Part shown: piece after piece, positions 1 to 8,710 of the stretch | How the letters are laid out: each line of letters opens with the position of its first letter | Numbering within the stretch: position 1 is the stretch's first letter | NCBI RefSeq assembly: GCF_036226405.1 | Contig: NZ_CP108464.1 | Coordinates: 5,704,001-5,768,000, forward strand | DNA length: 64,000 nt | Reading direction: 5' to 3' | Source of the DNA: Streptomyces sp. NBC_01260 | GTDB lineage: Bacteria > Actinomycetota > Actinomycetes > Streptomycetales > Streptomycetaceae | Program-made: the position numbers and the translations under genes | The notes under the pieces: model-generated | Told to the model about the DNA's origin: nothing | Database searches by the model: none | The model's input: only the letters and a program-made list of their open reading frames with translations

Positions 1-812
1 CCGCCGACGAGATGTCGGTGACCGACCGCTGGATCCTGTCCCGGCTGGGCAGGACCGTCGCCGAAGTCGACGCGTACTACGACGACTTCCAGTTCTCCAA
101 GCTCAGCGAGGCGCTCCGGCACTTCGCCTGGGACGAGGTCTTCGACTGGTACGTCGAGCTGTCCAAGACCACGTTCTTCGGGGGCGGCAGGCCGGCCGAG
201 GTCTCGGGCCGGGTCCTGGGCGAGGTCCTCGACGTGATGCTGCGCCTCCTGCACCCGGTCGTCCCGTTCGTCACGGAGACGCTGTGGACCGCGCTCACCG
301 GCCGTGAATCCGTCGTCATCGCGGACTGGCCGCAGGACAGCGGCTTCCGGGACGACGCGGCCGAGAAGGAGATCGAGCTCGTCCAGCAGGTCGTCACCGA
401 GGTCCGCCGGTTCCGCTCCGACCAGGGCCTCCAGCCCGGCCAGAAGGTCCCGGCCGAGCTGGACCTGACCGGTACGCCGCTCGCCGCGCACGAGGCGGCC
501 ATCCGCCAGCTGCTGCGCCTGCAGCCCGCCGGGGACGGCTTCCACGCCACCGCGTCGCTGCCGGTCGCGGGCGCCACGGTCGCGCTCGACCTGTCCGGCA
601 CCATCGACGTCGAGGCCGAGCGCAAGCGCCTGACGAAGGACCTGGGCGCCGCCGAGAAGGAGAAGGCGCAGGCCAACGGCAAGCTGACCAACGAGGCCTT
701 CCTCGGCAAGGCCCCGGACAACGTGGTCGACAAGATCCGCGGCCGGCTCGCCAAGGCCGAGAGCGACATCGAGCGGATCACCAGCCAGCTGGCCGCCCTG
801 CCCACGAGCTGA
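1..812 (+). CDS. valS: Valine--tRNA ligase, C-terminal part (truncated by window start)
   Basis: This is the 3' end of valyl-tRNA synthetase, the cytoplasmic enzyme that charges tRNA-Val. The reading frame is already open at base 3, so the gene begins outside the window and only about 270 residues are seen. The visible part starts in the anticodon-binding domain (TDRWILSRL) and ends in the lysine/glutamate-rich coiled-coil arm typical of ValS (EAERKRLTKDLGAAEKE, then LTNEAFLGKAP). That arm packs on the tRNA and is characteristic of ValS rather than IleS or LeuS. A strong hairpin follows the stop, so the gene appears to end its transcription unit before folC. The catalytic HIGH and KMSKS motifs lie upstream and cannot be checked. 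Confidence 0.95.
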   Translation, partial: ADEMSVTDRWILSRLGRTVAEVDAYYDDFQFSKLSEALRHFAWDEVFDWYVELSKTTFFGGGRPAEVSGRVLGEVLDVMLRLLHPVVPFVTETLWTALTGRESVVIADWPQDSGFRDDAAEKEIELVQQVVTEVRRFRSDQGLQPGQKVPAELDLTGTPLAAHEAAIRQLLRLQPAGDGFHATASLPVAGATVALDLSGTIDVEAERKRLTKDLGAAEKEKAQANGKLTNEAFLGKAPDNVVDKIRGRLAKAESDIERITSQLAALPTS

Positions 813-827
813 CGGGCCTGAGTACGG

Positions 828-865
828 AGCCCCCGCGAACCCGGCAGACCGGGAGCGCGGGGGCT
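828..865 (+). terminator. valS terminator hairpin
   Basis: A 10-bp perfect stem (828-837 with 856-865, AGCCCCCGCG arm) is extended inside by a second 5-bp stem (840-844 with 849-853) around a CAGA loop. There is no T-run, as is common for terminators in very GC-rich genomes. It lies 16 bases after the valS stop. Confidence 0.8.
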
Positions 866-915
866 TCGTCGTACGCCCGCCGCCGGGCGCTGCGCGCGAT
901 GTCGGCGCTCATCCG

Positions 916-928
916 TAGACTGGCCCTG
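916..928 (+). promoter_or_regulatory. -10 element for a leaderless folC transcript
   Basis: TAGACT at 916-921 fits the Streptomyces -10 pattern TAnnnT. Exactly six bases separate it from the GTG start at 928, so the start codon itself is the expected first transcribed triplet. No convincing -35 hexamer is seen. The folC start has no Shine-Dalgarno sequence, which agrees with leaderless translation. Confidence 0.55.
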
Positions 929-2451
929 TGAGTGAGCCCCGCCCTTCCGACCGGCACGACGCGTCCGACTCCGACGAGACCTTCGCGGAGATCGTCGACG
1001 AAGCGACCCAGCGCGACCCCGACCTGGCGGTGATCGAGGCCGGGAGCCGGACGCTGCGCGCCGCCTCCGGGCCGCCCCAGGCGGACGAGGTCCCCGCCCG
1101 CCCCACCGATCCGGAGGTGGACAGGGCGCTGCGCGCGGTGGAGCAGGAGCTCGCCGGGCGCTGGGGAGAGACCAAGCTGGAGCCGTCCGTGGCGCGCATC
1201 GCCGCGCTGATGGACGTGCTCGGCGACCCGCAGCGCGCGTACCCCTCCATCCACATCACCGGTACCAACGGCAAGACGAGCACGGCCCGCATGATCGAGG
1301 GCCTGCTCGGCGCCTTCGACCTGCGCACCGGCCGCTACACCTCGCCGCACGTCCAGTCGATCACCGAGCGGATCAGCCTGGACGGCTCCCCGATGGACGC
1401 CGAGCGGTTCGTCGAGACCTATGAGGACATCAAGCCGTACGTCGAGATGGTCGACGCGCAGCAGCCCTACCGGCTCTCCTTCTTCGAGGTGCTCACCGGC
1501 ATGGCGTACGCGGCGTTCGCCGACGCGCCGGTCGATGTCGCCGTCGTCGAGGTCGGCATGGGCGGCAGCTGGGACGCGACCAACGTCATCGACGCCACGG
1601 TCGCGGTCGTCACCCCGATCTCCCTGGACCACACCGACCGGCTGGGCTCCACGCCCGGCGAGATCGCGGTGGAGAAGGCCGGGATCATCAAGCAGGGTGC
1701 GACGGTCATCCTGGCCCAGCAGCCGGTCGACGCCGCTCAGGTGATGCTGAAGAAGGCCGTCGCGGCCGACGCCACGGTGGCCCGCGAGGGCATGGAGTTC
1801 GGTGTCGTCTCCCGGGAGGTCGCGGTCGGCGGTCAGCTGCTGACGCTGCGCGGTCTCGGCGGTGAGTACGACAACATCTTCCTTCCGCTGTACGGCGCCC
1901 ACCAGGCGCACAACGCCGTGGTGGCGCTCTGCGCCGTCGAGGCGTTCTTCGGAATCGGCGCCGAGCAGTCCGGATCGCTCGACGCCGACATCATCCGCAA
2001 GGCCTTCGCCGCGGTGCTCTCGCCCGGCCGCCTCGAGGTCGTCCGCTCCAGTCCGACCGTCGTCCTGGACGCCGCCCACAACCCGGCCGGCGCCCGCGCC
2101 GCCGCCGAGGGGCTCTCCGAGGCGTTCGGCTTCTCCCGGCTGATCGGTGTGGTCGGTGCCAGTGGCGACAAGGACGTCCGGGGGCTCCTGGAGGCCTTCG
2201 AGCCGATCTTCGCCGAGGTCGTCATCACCCAGAACTCCAGCGGCCGCGCGATGGACGCGGACGCCCTGGCCACCGTCGCCGTCGAGGTCTTCGGCAACGA
2301 GCGGGTCCAGGTCGAACCCCGTCTCGACGACGCGCTGGAGGCGGCGATCACCCTCGCCGAGGAAGAGGACGAGTACGCGGGCGCCGGGGTGCTGGTGACC
2401 GGATCCGTGATCACGGTCGGCGAGGCCCGGCTGCTTCTGGGAAGGCGCTGA
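928..2451 (+). CDS. folC: Bifunctional dihydrofolate synthase / folylpolyglutamate synthase
   Basis: FolC ligases add L-glutamate to dihydropteroate and to reduced folates in an ATP-dependent reaction, in the cytoplasm. The protein is 507 residues. The Mur-ligase-type P-loop HITGTNGKTST sits near residues 108-118, followed by the FolC signature SPHVQSITERI. Further central-domain signs are VEVGMGGSWDATN and the SLDHTDRLG segment, and the C-terminal domain has VVLDAAHNPAGA. The first 80 or so residues are an acidic, low-complexity extension beyond the usual FolC fold. The GTG start was chosen because a -10 hexamer lies six bases before it. It is followed five bases later by the DUF4233 gene and then ndk, an order conserved in actinobacteria. 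Confidence 0.95.
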   Translation: MSEPRPSDRHDASDSDETFAEIVDEATQRDPDLAVIEAGSRTLRAASGPPQADEVPARPTDPEVDRALRAVEQELAGRWGETKLEPSVARIAALMDVLGDPQRAYPSIHITGTNGKTSTARMIEGLLGAFDLRTGRYTSPHVQSITERISLDGSPMDAERFVETYEDIKPYVEMVDAQQPYRLSFFEVLTGMAYAAFADAPVDVAVVEVGMGGSWDATNVIDATVAVVTPISLDHTDRLGSTPGEIAVEKAGIIKQGATVILAQQPVDAAQVMLKKAVAADATVAREGMEFGVVSREVAVGGQLLTLRGLGGEYDNIFLPLYGAHQAHNAVVALCAVEAFFGIGAEQSGSLDADIIRKAFAAVLSPGRLEVVRSSPTVVLDAAHNPAGARAAAEGLSEAFGFSRLIGVVGASGDKDVRGLLEAFEPIFAEVVITQNSSGRAMDADALATVAVEVFGNERVQVEPRLDDALEAAITLAEEEDEYAGAGVLVTGSVITVGEARLLLGRR

Positions 2452-2456
2452 CCCAC

Positions 2457-2813
2457 GTGCGTACGCTCTGTGCATCGACACTGATCGGCGAGTTCTTCGT
2501 GATCGGCTTCGCCGGACTCGTCGCGATGAAGTCCGACGACCTGTCGTCCGCGACGGTGTGGACGGTCTGCGGTATCGGCATGCTGCTCTCCGTGCTGCTC
2601 TGCGGGGTGCTCACCCGCCCCGGCGGCGTGCAGCTCGGCTGGGCGCTCCAGATCGCACTGGTCGCCAGCGGCTTCGTGGTGCCGATGATGTTCATCCTCG
2701 GACTGGTCTTCGGCGGCCTGTGGTGGGCCTCGGTGCACTACGGCCGCAAGATCGACGAGGTGAAGGCCCGCTGGGCCGCGCAGGAGGCGGCGCAGGCCCC
2801 CGCCGCCGGCTGA
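2457..2813 (+). CDS. DUF4233 family small membrane protein
   Basis: A 118-residue integral membrane protein of unknown function. Hydrophobic stretches near residues 6-24, 33-55 and 60-92 suggest three or four transmembrane segments, with a short hydrophilic tail (KIDEVKARWAAQE). The GTG start lies five bases after the folC stop, so the two genes are very probably co-transcribed and coupled. The folC - DUF4233 - ndk order is also seen in mycobacteria, which supports the family call. No catalytic motif is visible and the link to folate or nucleotide metabolism is unknown. Confidence 0.85.
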   Translation: MRTLCASTLIGEFFVIGFAGLVAMKSDDLSSATVWTVCGIGMLLSVLLCGVLTRPGGVQLGWALQIALVASGFVVPMMFILGLVFGGLWWASVHYGRKIDEVKARWAAQEAAQAPAAG

Positions 2814-2841
2814 CCCGGCGCGCGGTCGGAGCACGGCCCTT

Positions 2842-2869
2842 GCCCGGCGGTCAAACCCGGCCGCCGGGC
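2842..2869 (+). terminator. Hairpin between DUF4233 gene and ndk
   Basis: A 9-bp perfect inverted repeat (GCCCGGCGG at 2842-2850, complement at 2861-2869) with a 10-base loop. It lies 29 bases after the stop codon and is followed by no T-run. It probably ends or attenuates the folC transcript. Confidence 0.5.
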
Positions 2870-2928
2870 CGTCACCGCGCCCCTGTAATCTCGCTTCACC
2901 GCACCCGTATGCCTGCAAGGAGCCGCAC

Positions 2929-3342
2929 ATGACCCAGCGCACCCTCGTTCTTCTCAAGCCCGACGCCGTCCGTCGCGGTCTGGTCGGCGAGATCGTCGGC
3001 CGCATCGAGCGCAAGGCCGGCTGGAAGATCACCGCGCTGGAGCTGCGTACCCTCGACCGGGCCACGCTGGAGCAGCACTATGCCGAGCACGTCGGCCGCC
3101 CGTTCTACGAGCCGCTCGTCGAGTTCATGCAGTCCGGCCCGATCGTCGCCCTGGTGGCCGAGGGCGAGCGGGTGATCGAGGGCGTCCGCGCCCTGACCGG
3201 TCCCACCGACCCGATCGCCGCCGCGCCCGGATCGATCCGCGGTGACTTCGGCTCGATCACCCGGGAGAACCTCATCCACGCCTCGGACTCCGAGGAGTCC
3301 GCAGAGCGAGAACTGAAGCTGTTCTTTCCGGGACTTTCCTGA
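2929..3342 (+). CDS. ndk: Nucleoside-diphosphate kinase
   Basis: Ndk transfers the gamma phosphate of ATP to other NDPs through a phosphohistidine, balancing NTP pools in the cytoplasm. The 137-residue length is standard. The N-terminus TLVLLKPDAVRRG and the active-site segment NLIHASDS are typical; the phosphorylated histidine is residue 117. The RGDFG motif that binds nucleotide phosphates precedes it. The ATG start has a good ribosome-binding site (AAGGAG at 2917-2922). The gene is flanked by hairpins on both sides (2842-2869 and 3375-3400), so it is probably transcribed alone. Confidence 0.97.
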   Translation: MTQRTLVLLKPDAVRRGLVGEIVGRIERKAGWKITALELRTLDRATLEQHYAEHVGRPFYEPLVEFMQSGPIVALVAEGERVIEGVRALTGPTDPIAAAPGSIRGDFGSITRENLIHASDSEESAERELKLFFPGLS

Positions 3343-3374
3343 CCTCGGCTCCGCCAAACAGCGCTCATGACCTG

Positions 3375-3400
3375 GGGCGACCGAAGTAATTCGGTCGCCC
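3375..3400 (+). terminator. ndk terminator hairpin
   Basis: An 11-bp perfect stem (GGGCGACCGAA at 3375-3385, complement at 3390-3400) closes a GTAA tetraloop and is followed by TT. This is one of the clearest terminators in the window. Confidence 0.85.
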
Positions 3401-3424
3401 TTCGGCATAGGGTGACCGATCGCG

Positions 3425-3450
3425 GGAACGCATCCCCCCGACGTAACGTC
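3425..3450 (+). promoter_or_regulatory. Possible ECF (SigE-type) promoter upstream of mreB
   Basis: GGAAC at 3425-3429 is followed after 17 bases by CGTC at 3447-3450. This resembles promoters read by cell-envelope-stress ECF sigma factors such as Streptomyces SigE, whose regulon is known to include wall genes. The match is short, and the start codon is still about 185 bases downstream. A second candidate hexamer, TACGAT, lies near 3526. Treat as a hypothesis. Confidence 0.3.
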
Positions 3451-3635
3451 ACCATGAGTGGGACGGCCACCCGTTCTGCTCAGCAAGGCGAAGGACCCTC
3501 GCGCTGTGTCGGTGTATCCGGCACTACGATGGAAGCTTCCACGCCCGCAGCGCTCATCTCGCCTACCAAAACAAGCCATCAACGCTTTCGCTTGGGAAGG
3601 CCCGACGCATCCTCATGGGGAACAAGGGGAACTCA

Positions 3636-4655
3636 ATGTCGTTCATCGGCCGTGACATGGCTATCGACCTCGGGACTGCCAACACGCTGGTGTACGTCAG
3701 GGGGCGCGGCATCGTTCTGAACGAGCCGTCCGTCGTGGCCATCAACACCAACACCGGCGGCATCCTGGCGGTCGGCGCCGAGGCCAAGAAGATGATCGGC
3801 CGTACACCGGGCAACATCGTTGCCGTACGGCCCCTGAAGGACGGCGTGATCGCCGACTTCGAGATCACGGAGCGGATGCTCCGCTACTTCATCCTGAAGA
3901 TCCACAAGCGCCGCTACCTGGCCCGCCCGCGGGTCGTCGTCTGTGTGCCCTCCGGCATCACAGGGGTCGAGCGACGCGCCGTCATCGAGGCATCGACGCA
4001 GGCCGGCGCGCGCCAGGTGCACATCATTGAGGAGCCCATGGCGGCGGCCATCGGCTCCGGTCTGCCGGTCCACGAGGCCACCGGCAACATGGTCGTCGAC
4101 ATCGGTGGCGGCACCACCGAGGTCGCGGTCATCTCGCTCGGCGGAATCGTGACCGCCCAGTCGATCCGGGTCGCCGGTGACGAGCTGGACAACGCGATCA
4201 TCCAGCACATCAAGAAGGAGTACTCGCTCCTCCTCGGTGAGCGCACCGCCGAACAGATCAAGATCACCATCGGCTCGGCGTTCGAGCTGGAGAAGGACGA
4301 GCACACCGAGATCCGCGGCCGCGACCTCGTCTCGGGTCTGCCCAAGACCGTGGTCATCTCCGCGACCGAGGTGCGCAAGGCGATCGAGGAGCCGGTCAAC
4401 GCGATCGTCGACGCGGTCAAGACGACGCTCGACAAGTGCCCGCCGGAGCTCTCCGGCGATGTCATGGACCGGGGCATCGTCCTCACCGGCGGCGGCGCGC
4501 TGCTGCGCGGACTGGACGAGCGGCTCCGCCACGAGACGGGCATGCCGATCCACATCGCCGAGGACCCGCTGGACTCCGTCGCGCTCGGATCCGGCAAGTG
4601 CGTCGAGGAGTTCGAGGCGCTCCAGCAGGTGCTGGACGCCCAGCCCCGACGGTAG
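3636..4655 (+). CDS. mreB: Rod shape-determining protein MreB
   Basis: MreB is the bacterial actin homologue. In Streptomyces it directs thickening of the spore wall rather than rod shape. The 339-residue protein has the actin-fold nucleotide motifs: phosphate 1 loop [10 protein letters not shown], phosphate 2 loop [14 protein letters not shown], and the adenosine-side motif [12 protein letters not shown]. The ATG at 3636 was chosen because AAGGGG lies 7 bases upstream and the protein then begins [13 protein letters not shown], as in relatives. An in-frame ATG at 3615 would add seven residues but has a poor ribosome site. mreC, mreD, the PBP2 gene and rodA follow, separated from mreB by a hairpin. 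Confidence 0.96.
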   Translation: MSFIGRDMAIDLGTANTLVYVRGRGIVLNEPSVVAINTNTGGILAVGAEAKKMIGRTPGNIVAVRPLKDGVIADFEITERMLRYFILKIHKRRYLARPRVVVCVPSGITGVERRAVIEASTQAGARQVHIIEEPMAAAIGSGLPVHEATGNMVVDIGGGTTEVAVISLGGIVTAQSIRVAGDELDNAIIQHIKKEYSLLLGERTAEQIKITIGSAFELEKDEHTEIRGRDLVSGLPKTVVISATEVRKAIEEPVNAIVDAVKTTLDKCPPELSGDVMDRGIVLTGGGALLRGLDERLRHETGMPIHIAEDPLDSVALGSGKCVEEFEALQQVLDAQPRR

Positions 4656-4667
4656 GAACTCCACGGC

Positions 4668-4700
4668 CCTCCGCGCGGACGCTGCCGCTCCGCGCGGAGG
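4668..4700 (+). terminator. Hairpin between mreB and mreC
   Basis: An 11-bp perfect stem (4668-4678 with 4690-4700, arm CCTCCGCGCGG) with an 11-base loop lies 12 bases after the mreB stop. It could separate an abundant mreB message from the mreCD-mrdA-rodA message, or act as a partial attenuator. No T-run follows. Confidence 0.5.
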
Positions 4701-4753
4701 ATCGTTGATATACAGGCACGAACATTCCTACGAGGAAGGCACGGCCGCCGCAC

Positions 4754-5806
4754 GTGAGGGACACACGAGAGAGCCGGCTGCTCCTGGTGCTGCTGATCGC
4801 CATCGCATTCGCACTGATCACGGTGGACATCCGCGGTGGTGAGGCGTCGCCGGTGGACGGCGCCCGGCAGGCCGCCTCCACGGTCTTCGGACCAGTTGAG
4901 AACGGTGTCGCGGCAGCCGTCGACCCGGTGGGCAACGCCATAGGGGCGGTACGCGCCTCCGGCGACCGGCACGACAAGATCGCCGCACTGGAGCAGCAGA
5001 ACGCCGCGCTGAAGGCCAAGCTCGGCAGCGACGACCAGAACCGCAGCCGGGTCCGCGAGCTCGACAAGATGCTGAAGAAGTCGGACGCCGGGCAGTACGG
5101 CATCAAGGCCGCCGAGGTCATCGCCATAGGAGCGGCCCAGGGCTTCTCCTGGACGGTCACCATCGACGCGGGCTCCAAGGACGGCCTCAAGCGCGACATG
5201 ACCGTCCTCAACGGGGACGGACTCGTCGGCCGGGTCACCACCGTCGGCCCGGACACCGCGACGGTGCTCCTCGCCAACGATCCCGACTTCACCGTCGGCA
5301 CCCGGATGGAGTCCACCGACGAACTCGGCTTCGCCACCGGCCAGGGCTCACGCCCGCTTGCCGTCCAGTTCCTGAACGGCAAGGCGAAGGTCAAGAAGGG
5401 CGACCGGCTCGTCACGTTCGGGTCCAGCAAGAACAAGCCGTTCGTGCCCGGCGTCCCGGTCGGCGAGGTCGTCCGCGTCGACCCGTCCGGCGGCGACCTG
5501 ACCCGTACGGTCTACGTCCGTCCGTACGTCGGCTTCACCAAGCTCGACATCGTCGGCATCGTCGTCCAGGCCCCGCGCGAGGACCCCCGCGACACGGTCC
5601 TGCCGAAGAAGCAGGCCAAGCCCGCCAAGCCGAAGCCCACGCCGACCGTCACCGTCACCATCTCGCCCAACGGCGACATCGTGGACACCGGAGGGAACGT
5701 CGTCGGGAACATCCACCAGAGCGCGGACCCCAGCGGCGGCCCGAGCCCCGACCCCAGCGGGAACGCCACACCGAACGCCGACAACGCGGTAAACGAACAG
5801 AGGTAG
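4754..5806 (+). CDS. mreC: Rod shape-determining protein MreC
   Basis: MreC is a single-pass membrane protein whose extracytoplasmic beta domains organise the elongation/spore-wall complex and activate PBP2. The 350-residue product has a transmembrane segment near residues 8-24 (LLLVLLIAIAFALITVD), a coiled coil near residues 75-115 (KIAALEQQNAALKAKL), and two beta-barrel domains to about residue 285. A Pro/Lys/Thr-rich tail follows that is longer than in rod-shaped bacteria. The start is GTG with GAGGAAGG about 12 bases upstream. mreD begins 11 bases after its stop. Confidence 0.93.
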   Translation: MRDTRESRLLLVLLIAIAFALITVDIRGGEASPVDGARQAASTVFGPVENGVAAAVDPVGNAIGAVRASGDRHDKIAALEQQNAALKAKLGSDDQNRSRVRELDKMLKKSDAGQYGIKAAEVIAIGAAQGFSWTVTIDAGSKDGLKRDMTVLNGDGLVGRVTTVGPDTATVLLANDPDFTVGTRMESTDELGFATGQGSRPLAVQFLNGKAKVKKGDRLVTFGSSKNKPFVPGVPVGEVVRVDPSGGDLTRTVYVRPYVGFTKLDIVGIVVQAPREDPRDTVLPKKQAKPAKPKPTPTVTVTISPNGDIVDTGGNVVGNIHQSADPSGGPSPDPSGNATPNADNAVNEQR

Positions 5807-5817
5807 AGCTGATCCCC

Positions 5818-6483
5818 ATGCACGTCAACCGGACTCTGCTCTCCATCGTCCTGGTCGTGATCGCCCTCGTCGTCCAGGTCTCCGTGCTCGCCCGGCTCCA
5901 GCTGCCCGGCGCGGTGCCCGATCTGCTCCTCATGGTCGTCGTCGGACTGGCCTTCGTCTACGGACACGTCAGCGGCGCCCTCATCGGCTTCGGCGCCGGG
6001 CTGCTCGCCGACCTGGCACCGCCGGCGGACCACGCGGCCGGACGGTACGCCCTCGTCCTCTGCGTCATCGGTTACCTCGCCGGACTGGCCAAGCCGGAGA
6101 ACGGCCAGCTCAAGTCGGCCTTCCTGCCGATGGCCGTGGTCGTCGCGGCGGCGATCGGATCGACCCTGCTGTACGCGGGTGTCGGCGCGCTCGTCGGCGA
6201 CACGGCCGCCCGCCATGTGGGTCTGGGCAGCCTGCTGTTCACCGCGGCCGTCTACGACCTGCTCCTCGCACCGTTCACCGTGCCGCTGATCATGGCGATG
6301 GCCAGACGCACGGTGAACGACCCGCTCACCGAGTCCTCCTCCGGCGGCAAGGACGCCACGGCGGGCTGGCTCGCGGCGGGCACCGGCCTGCGGATCGGCG
6401 GCCAGCGCGGCGGACTGCGCGTCAAGGCCGCCCGCAACCGGGCAGCACGCGCCGGACGGATCAAGGGAGTCAAGCGACTGTGA
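5818..6483 (+). CDS. mreD: Rod shape-determining protein MreD
   Basis: MreD is the small multispanning membrane partner of MreC. The 221-residue protein shows five or six hydrophobic segments, beginning with LLSIVLVVIALVVQVSVLA at the N-terminus. It ends in a basic cytoplasmic tail (VKAARNRAARAGRIK) that is longer than in E. coli MreD. AGAGG at about 5799 supports the ATG start. The position between mreC and the PBP2 gene confirms the call despite low sequence conservation in this family. Confidence 0.9.
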   Translation: MHVNRTLLSIVLVVIALVVQVSVLARLQLPGAVPDLLLMVVVGLAFVYGHVSGALIGFGAGLLADLAPPADHAAGRYALVLCVIGYLAGLAKPENGQLKSAFLPMAVVVAAAIGSTLLYAGVGALVGDTAARHVGLGSLLFTAAVYDLLLAPFTVPLIMAMARRTVNDPLTESSSGGKDATAGWLAAGTGLRIGGQRGGLRVKAARNRAARAGRIKGVKRL

Positions 6484-6544
6484 GGCTGCATTTCCCCGGG
6501 GCCGCCCACCAGGTCCCCTGCCCGACCACCACCGGGGGCGCCCC

Positions 6545-8710
6545 GTGACCAACATCCCCGAGACGGGCCGGACCCAGCGGGTCCAGATCCGCCTCGTCGT
6601 CATCCAGGTCCTCGTCTTCTCCCTGCTGCTCACCCTCGGCGGCCGCCTCTGGTACCTCCAGATCCGCAACGGCCAGGAGTACTCCGACGAGGCGAAGAAC
6701 AACCACGTCCAGCAGGTCGTCCAGCCCGCCGCCCGCGGCGCCATCCTCGACGCGCGCGGCGTGCCCCTCGCCGACAACGAGACCCGGCTCGTCGTCTCCG
6801 CCAGCCGCACCGAGCTGCTGAAGATGGCCGACGACGGCAAGAGCGTGCTGACCCGGCTCGCCGACGTGCTCGGCATGAAGCCCAAGGACGTCATCGACAA
6901 GGTCCGGCTCTGCGACGCGAAGACCCCGCAGCCCTGCTGGAACGGTTCGCCCTACCAGCCGATCCCGGTCACCGACGAGGCCACCACCCAGCAGGCCCTC
7001 CAGATCCGCGAACGTGCCGAGGACTTCCCCGGCATCACCGCCGAACCCACCGCCGTACGCCGCTACGCCGCACCCGGCAAGGCCAACAGCGCCCAGGTCC
7101 TCGGCTACCTCTCGCCCGTCACCGACAACGAGATCACCAAGGCCCAGGACAGCGACTCGCCGTACCTGCGCTCCGACCAGGTCGGCCGCTCCGGCCTGGA
7201 GCGCACGTACGACAAGGCACTGCGCGGCAAGGCGGGCGTCACCCGCTACGAGGTCGACAACCTCGGCCGGGTCATCGGCGAGGCGAAGAACGACAAGGCG
7301 GAGCCCGGCTCCAGCGTCGTCACCTCCATCGACGCCCGGGTCCAGGCCGTCGCCGAGTACGAGCTCAACCAGGCCATGAAGACGGCCCGCACCGAGTTCG
7401 ACACCAACACCGGCGAGAACTACAAGGCCGACTCCGGCGCCGTCGTCGTCATGGAGGCCAAGACCGGCCGGGTCGTCTCGATGGCCTCGCTGCCCAACTA
7501 CGACCCCAACGCCTGGGTCGGCGGCATCTCCGGCAAGGACTACGCCAAGCTGACCGGCAAGAACTCCAACTTCCCGCTGCTGAACCGGGCCATCCAGGGC
7601 CAGGCCGCCCCCGGCTCCATCTTCAAGGTCATCTCCTCGACCGCCGCGGTCAACGCCGGATACCCCTTCGACGGCAACTACCCCTGCCCCAGCTCGTACT
7701 CCATCGGCGGCCAGACCTTCAAGAACTACGAGTCCCAGGGCTACGGCGACATCACCATCGGCCGCGCCCTCGAAGTCTCCTGCGACACCGTGTACTACGG
7801 CATCGCGCACAAGGAGTGGCAGAAGGACGGCGGCAACAACCCCAAGAAGAAGCCCAACGACTGGTTCTACAAGACCGCCCACCAGTTCGGCCTCGGCAAG
7901 GAGACCGGCATCGACCTCCCCAACGAGGTCAGCGGCCGCGTCCCCGACCGCGAGTGGAAGAAGAACTTCGCCAAGGCCAACCACGACGCCTGGTGCAAGC
8001 AGGGCAAGAAGGACGGCACGTACGTCGAGAAGATCGCCTACGAGAACTGCCTCGAAGGCGACAAGATGCGCGCCGGTGACTCCGTCAACTACTCGATCGG
8101 CCAGGGCGACACCCTCGTCACCCCGATCCAGATGGCGACCATCTACGCGGCCATCTCCAACGGCGGCACGCTCTACGACCCCACCGTCGGCAAGGCGATC
8201 GTCAGCGGCGACGGCAAGACCGTCGAGCAGATCAAGCCCAAGTCGCACGGCAAGCTGCCCTTCACCGCCAAGACCCGCAACGAAATAGACCAAGCCCTCG
8301 CGGGTGTCGCGACCCGCGGTTCCGCCGCCTGGCGATTCGGCGGCTGGCCGCAGGACAAGATCCCGATGCACGCCAAGACGGGTACGGCCGAGGTCTACGG
8401 CAAGCAGACGACCTCGTGGTTCGCCACGTACACCAAGGACTACTCGATCGTCATGACGATCTCCCAGGGCGGTACGGGCTCCGGCGCGTCCGGGCCCGCC
8501 GTGCGCAACATCTACAACGCGATCTACGGTCTCGACGCCGCCGGCAAGCAGGACCTCAAGAAGGCCCTGCTGCCGACGCCGCAGAAGTCCCTGCCGAAGA
8601 TCCAGCAGGACGGCTCCATCGAGACCCCGAAGATCAAGCCGTACGACCCGAACTCGCAGAAGCCGCCGGCCGAGCAGACGCTCGCCGCGATCATGGGGAG
8701 GCGCGACTGA
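6545..8710 (+). CDS. mrdA: Penicillin-binding protein 2 (peptidoglycan D,D-transpeptidase MrdA)
   Basis: A class B PBP that crosslinks peptidoglycan outside the membrane as partner of RodA. The 721-residue protein has an N-terminal transmembrane anchor (residues about 15-36), a dimerisation/pedestal region, and a transpeptidase domain with all three motifs: S358-I-F-K361 (acyl-serine), S513-V-N515, and K611-T-G613. The serine motif sits in the typical AAPGSIFKV context. The GTG start at 6545 follows the mreD stop by 61 bases. The stop overlaps the rodA start by one base (ATGA-type junction), so the transpeptidase and its glycosyltransferase partner are translationally coupled. In S. coelicolor the equivalent gene acts in spore-wall synthesis. 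Confidence 0.95.
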   Translation: MTNIPETGRTQRVQIRLVVIQVLVFSLLLTLGGRLWYLQIRNGQEYSDEAKNNHVQQVVQPAARGAILDARGVPLADNETRLVVSASRTELLKMADDGKSVLTRLADVLGMKPKDVIDKVRLCDAKTPQPCWNGSPYQPIPVTDEATTQQALQIRERAEDFPGITAEPTAVRRYAAPGKANSAQVLGYLSPVTDNEITKAQDSDSPYLRSDQVGRSGLERTYDKALRGKAGVTRYEVDNLGRVIGEAKNDKAEPGSSVVTSIDARVQAVAEYELNQAMKTARTEFDTNTGENYKADSGAVVVMEAKTGRVVSMASLPNYDPNAWVGGISGKDYAKLTGKNSNFPLLNRAIQGQAAPGSIFKVISSTAAVNAGYPFDGNYPCPSSYSIGGQTFKNYESQGYGDITIGRALEVSCDTVYYGIAHKEWQKDGGNNPKKKPNDWFYKTAHQFGLGKETGIDLPNEVSGRVPDREWKKNFAKANHDAWCKQGKKDGTYVEKIAYENCLEGDKMRAGDSVNYSIGQGDTLVTPIQMATIYAAISNGGTLYDPTVGKAIVSGDGKTVEQIKPKSHGKLPFTAKTRNEIDQALAGVATRGSAAWRFGGWPQDKIPMHAKTGTAEVYGKQTTSWFATYTKDYSIVMTISQGGTGSGASGPAVRNIYNAIYGLDAAGKQDLKKALLPTPQKSLPKIQQDGSIETPKIKPYDPNSQKPPAEQTLAAIMGRRD

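Noticed and set aside
8416..8709. N-terminal extension of RodA by 98 residues
   Set aside because: This part is an out-of-frame reading of the PBP2 gene; the SEDS N-terminus starts at 8710 in an overlap with the PBP2 stop.
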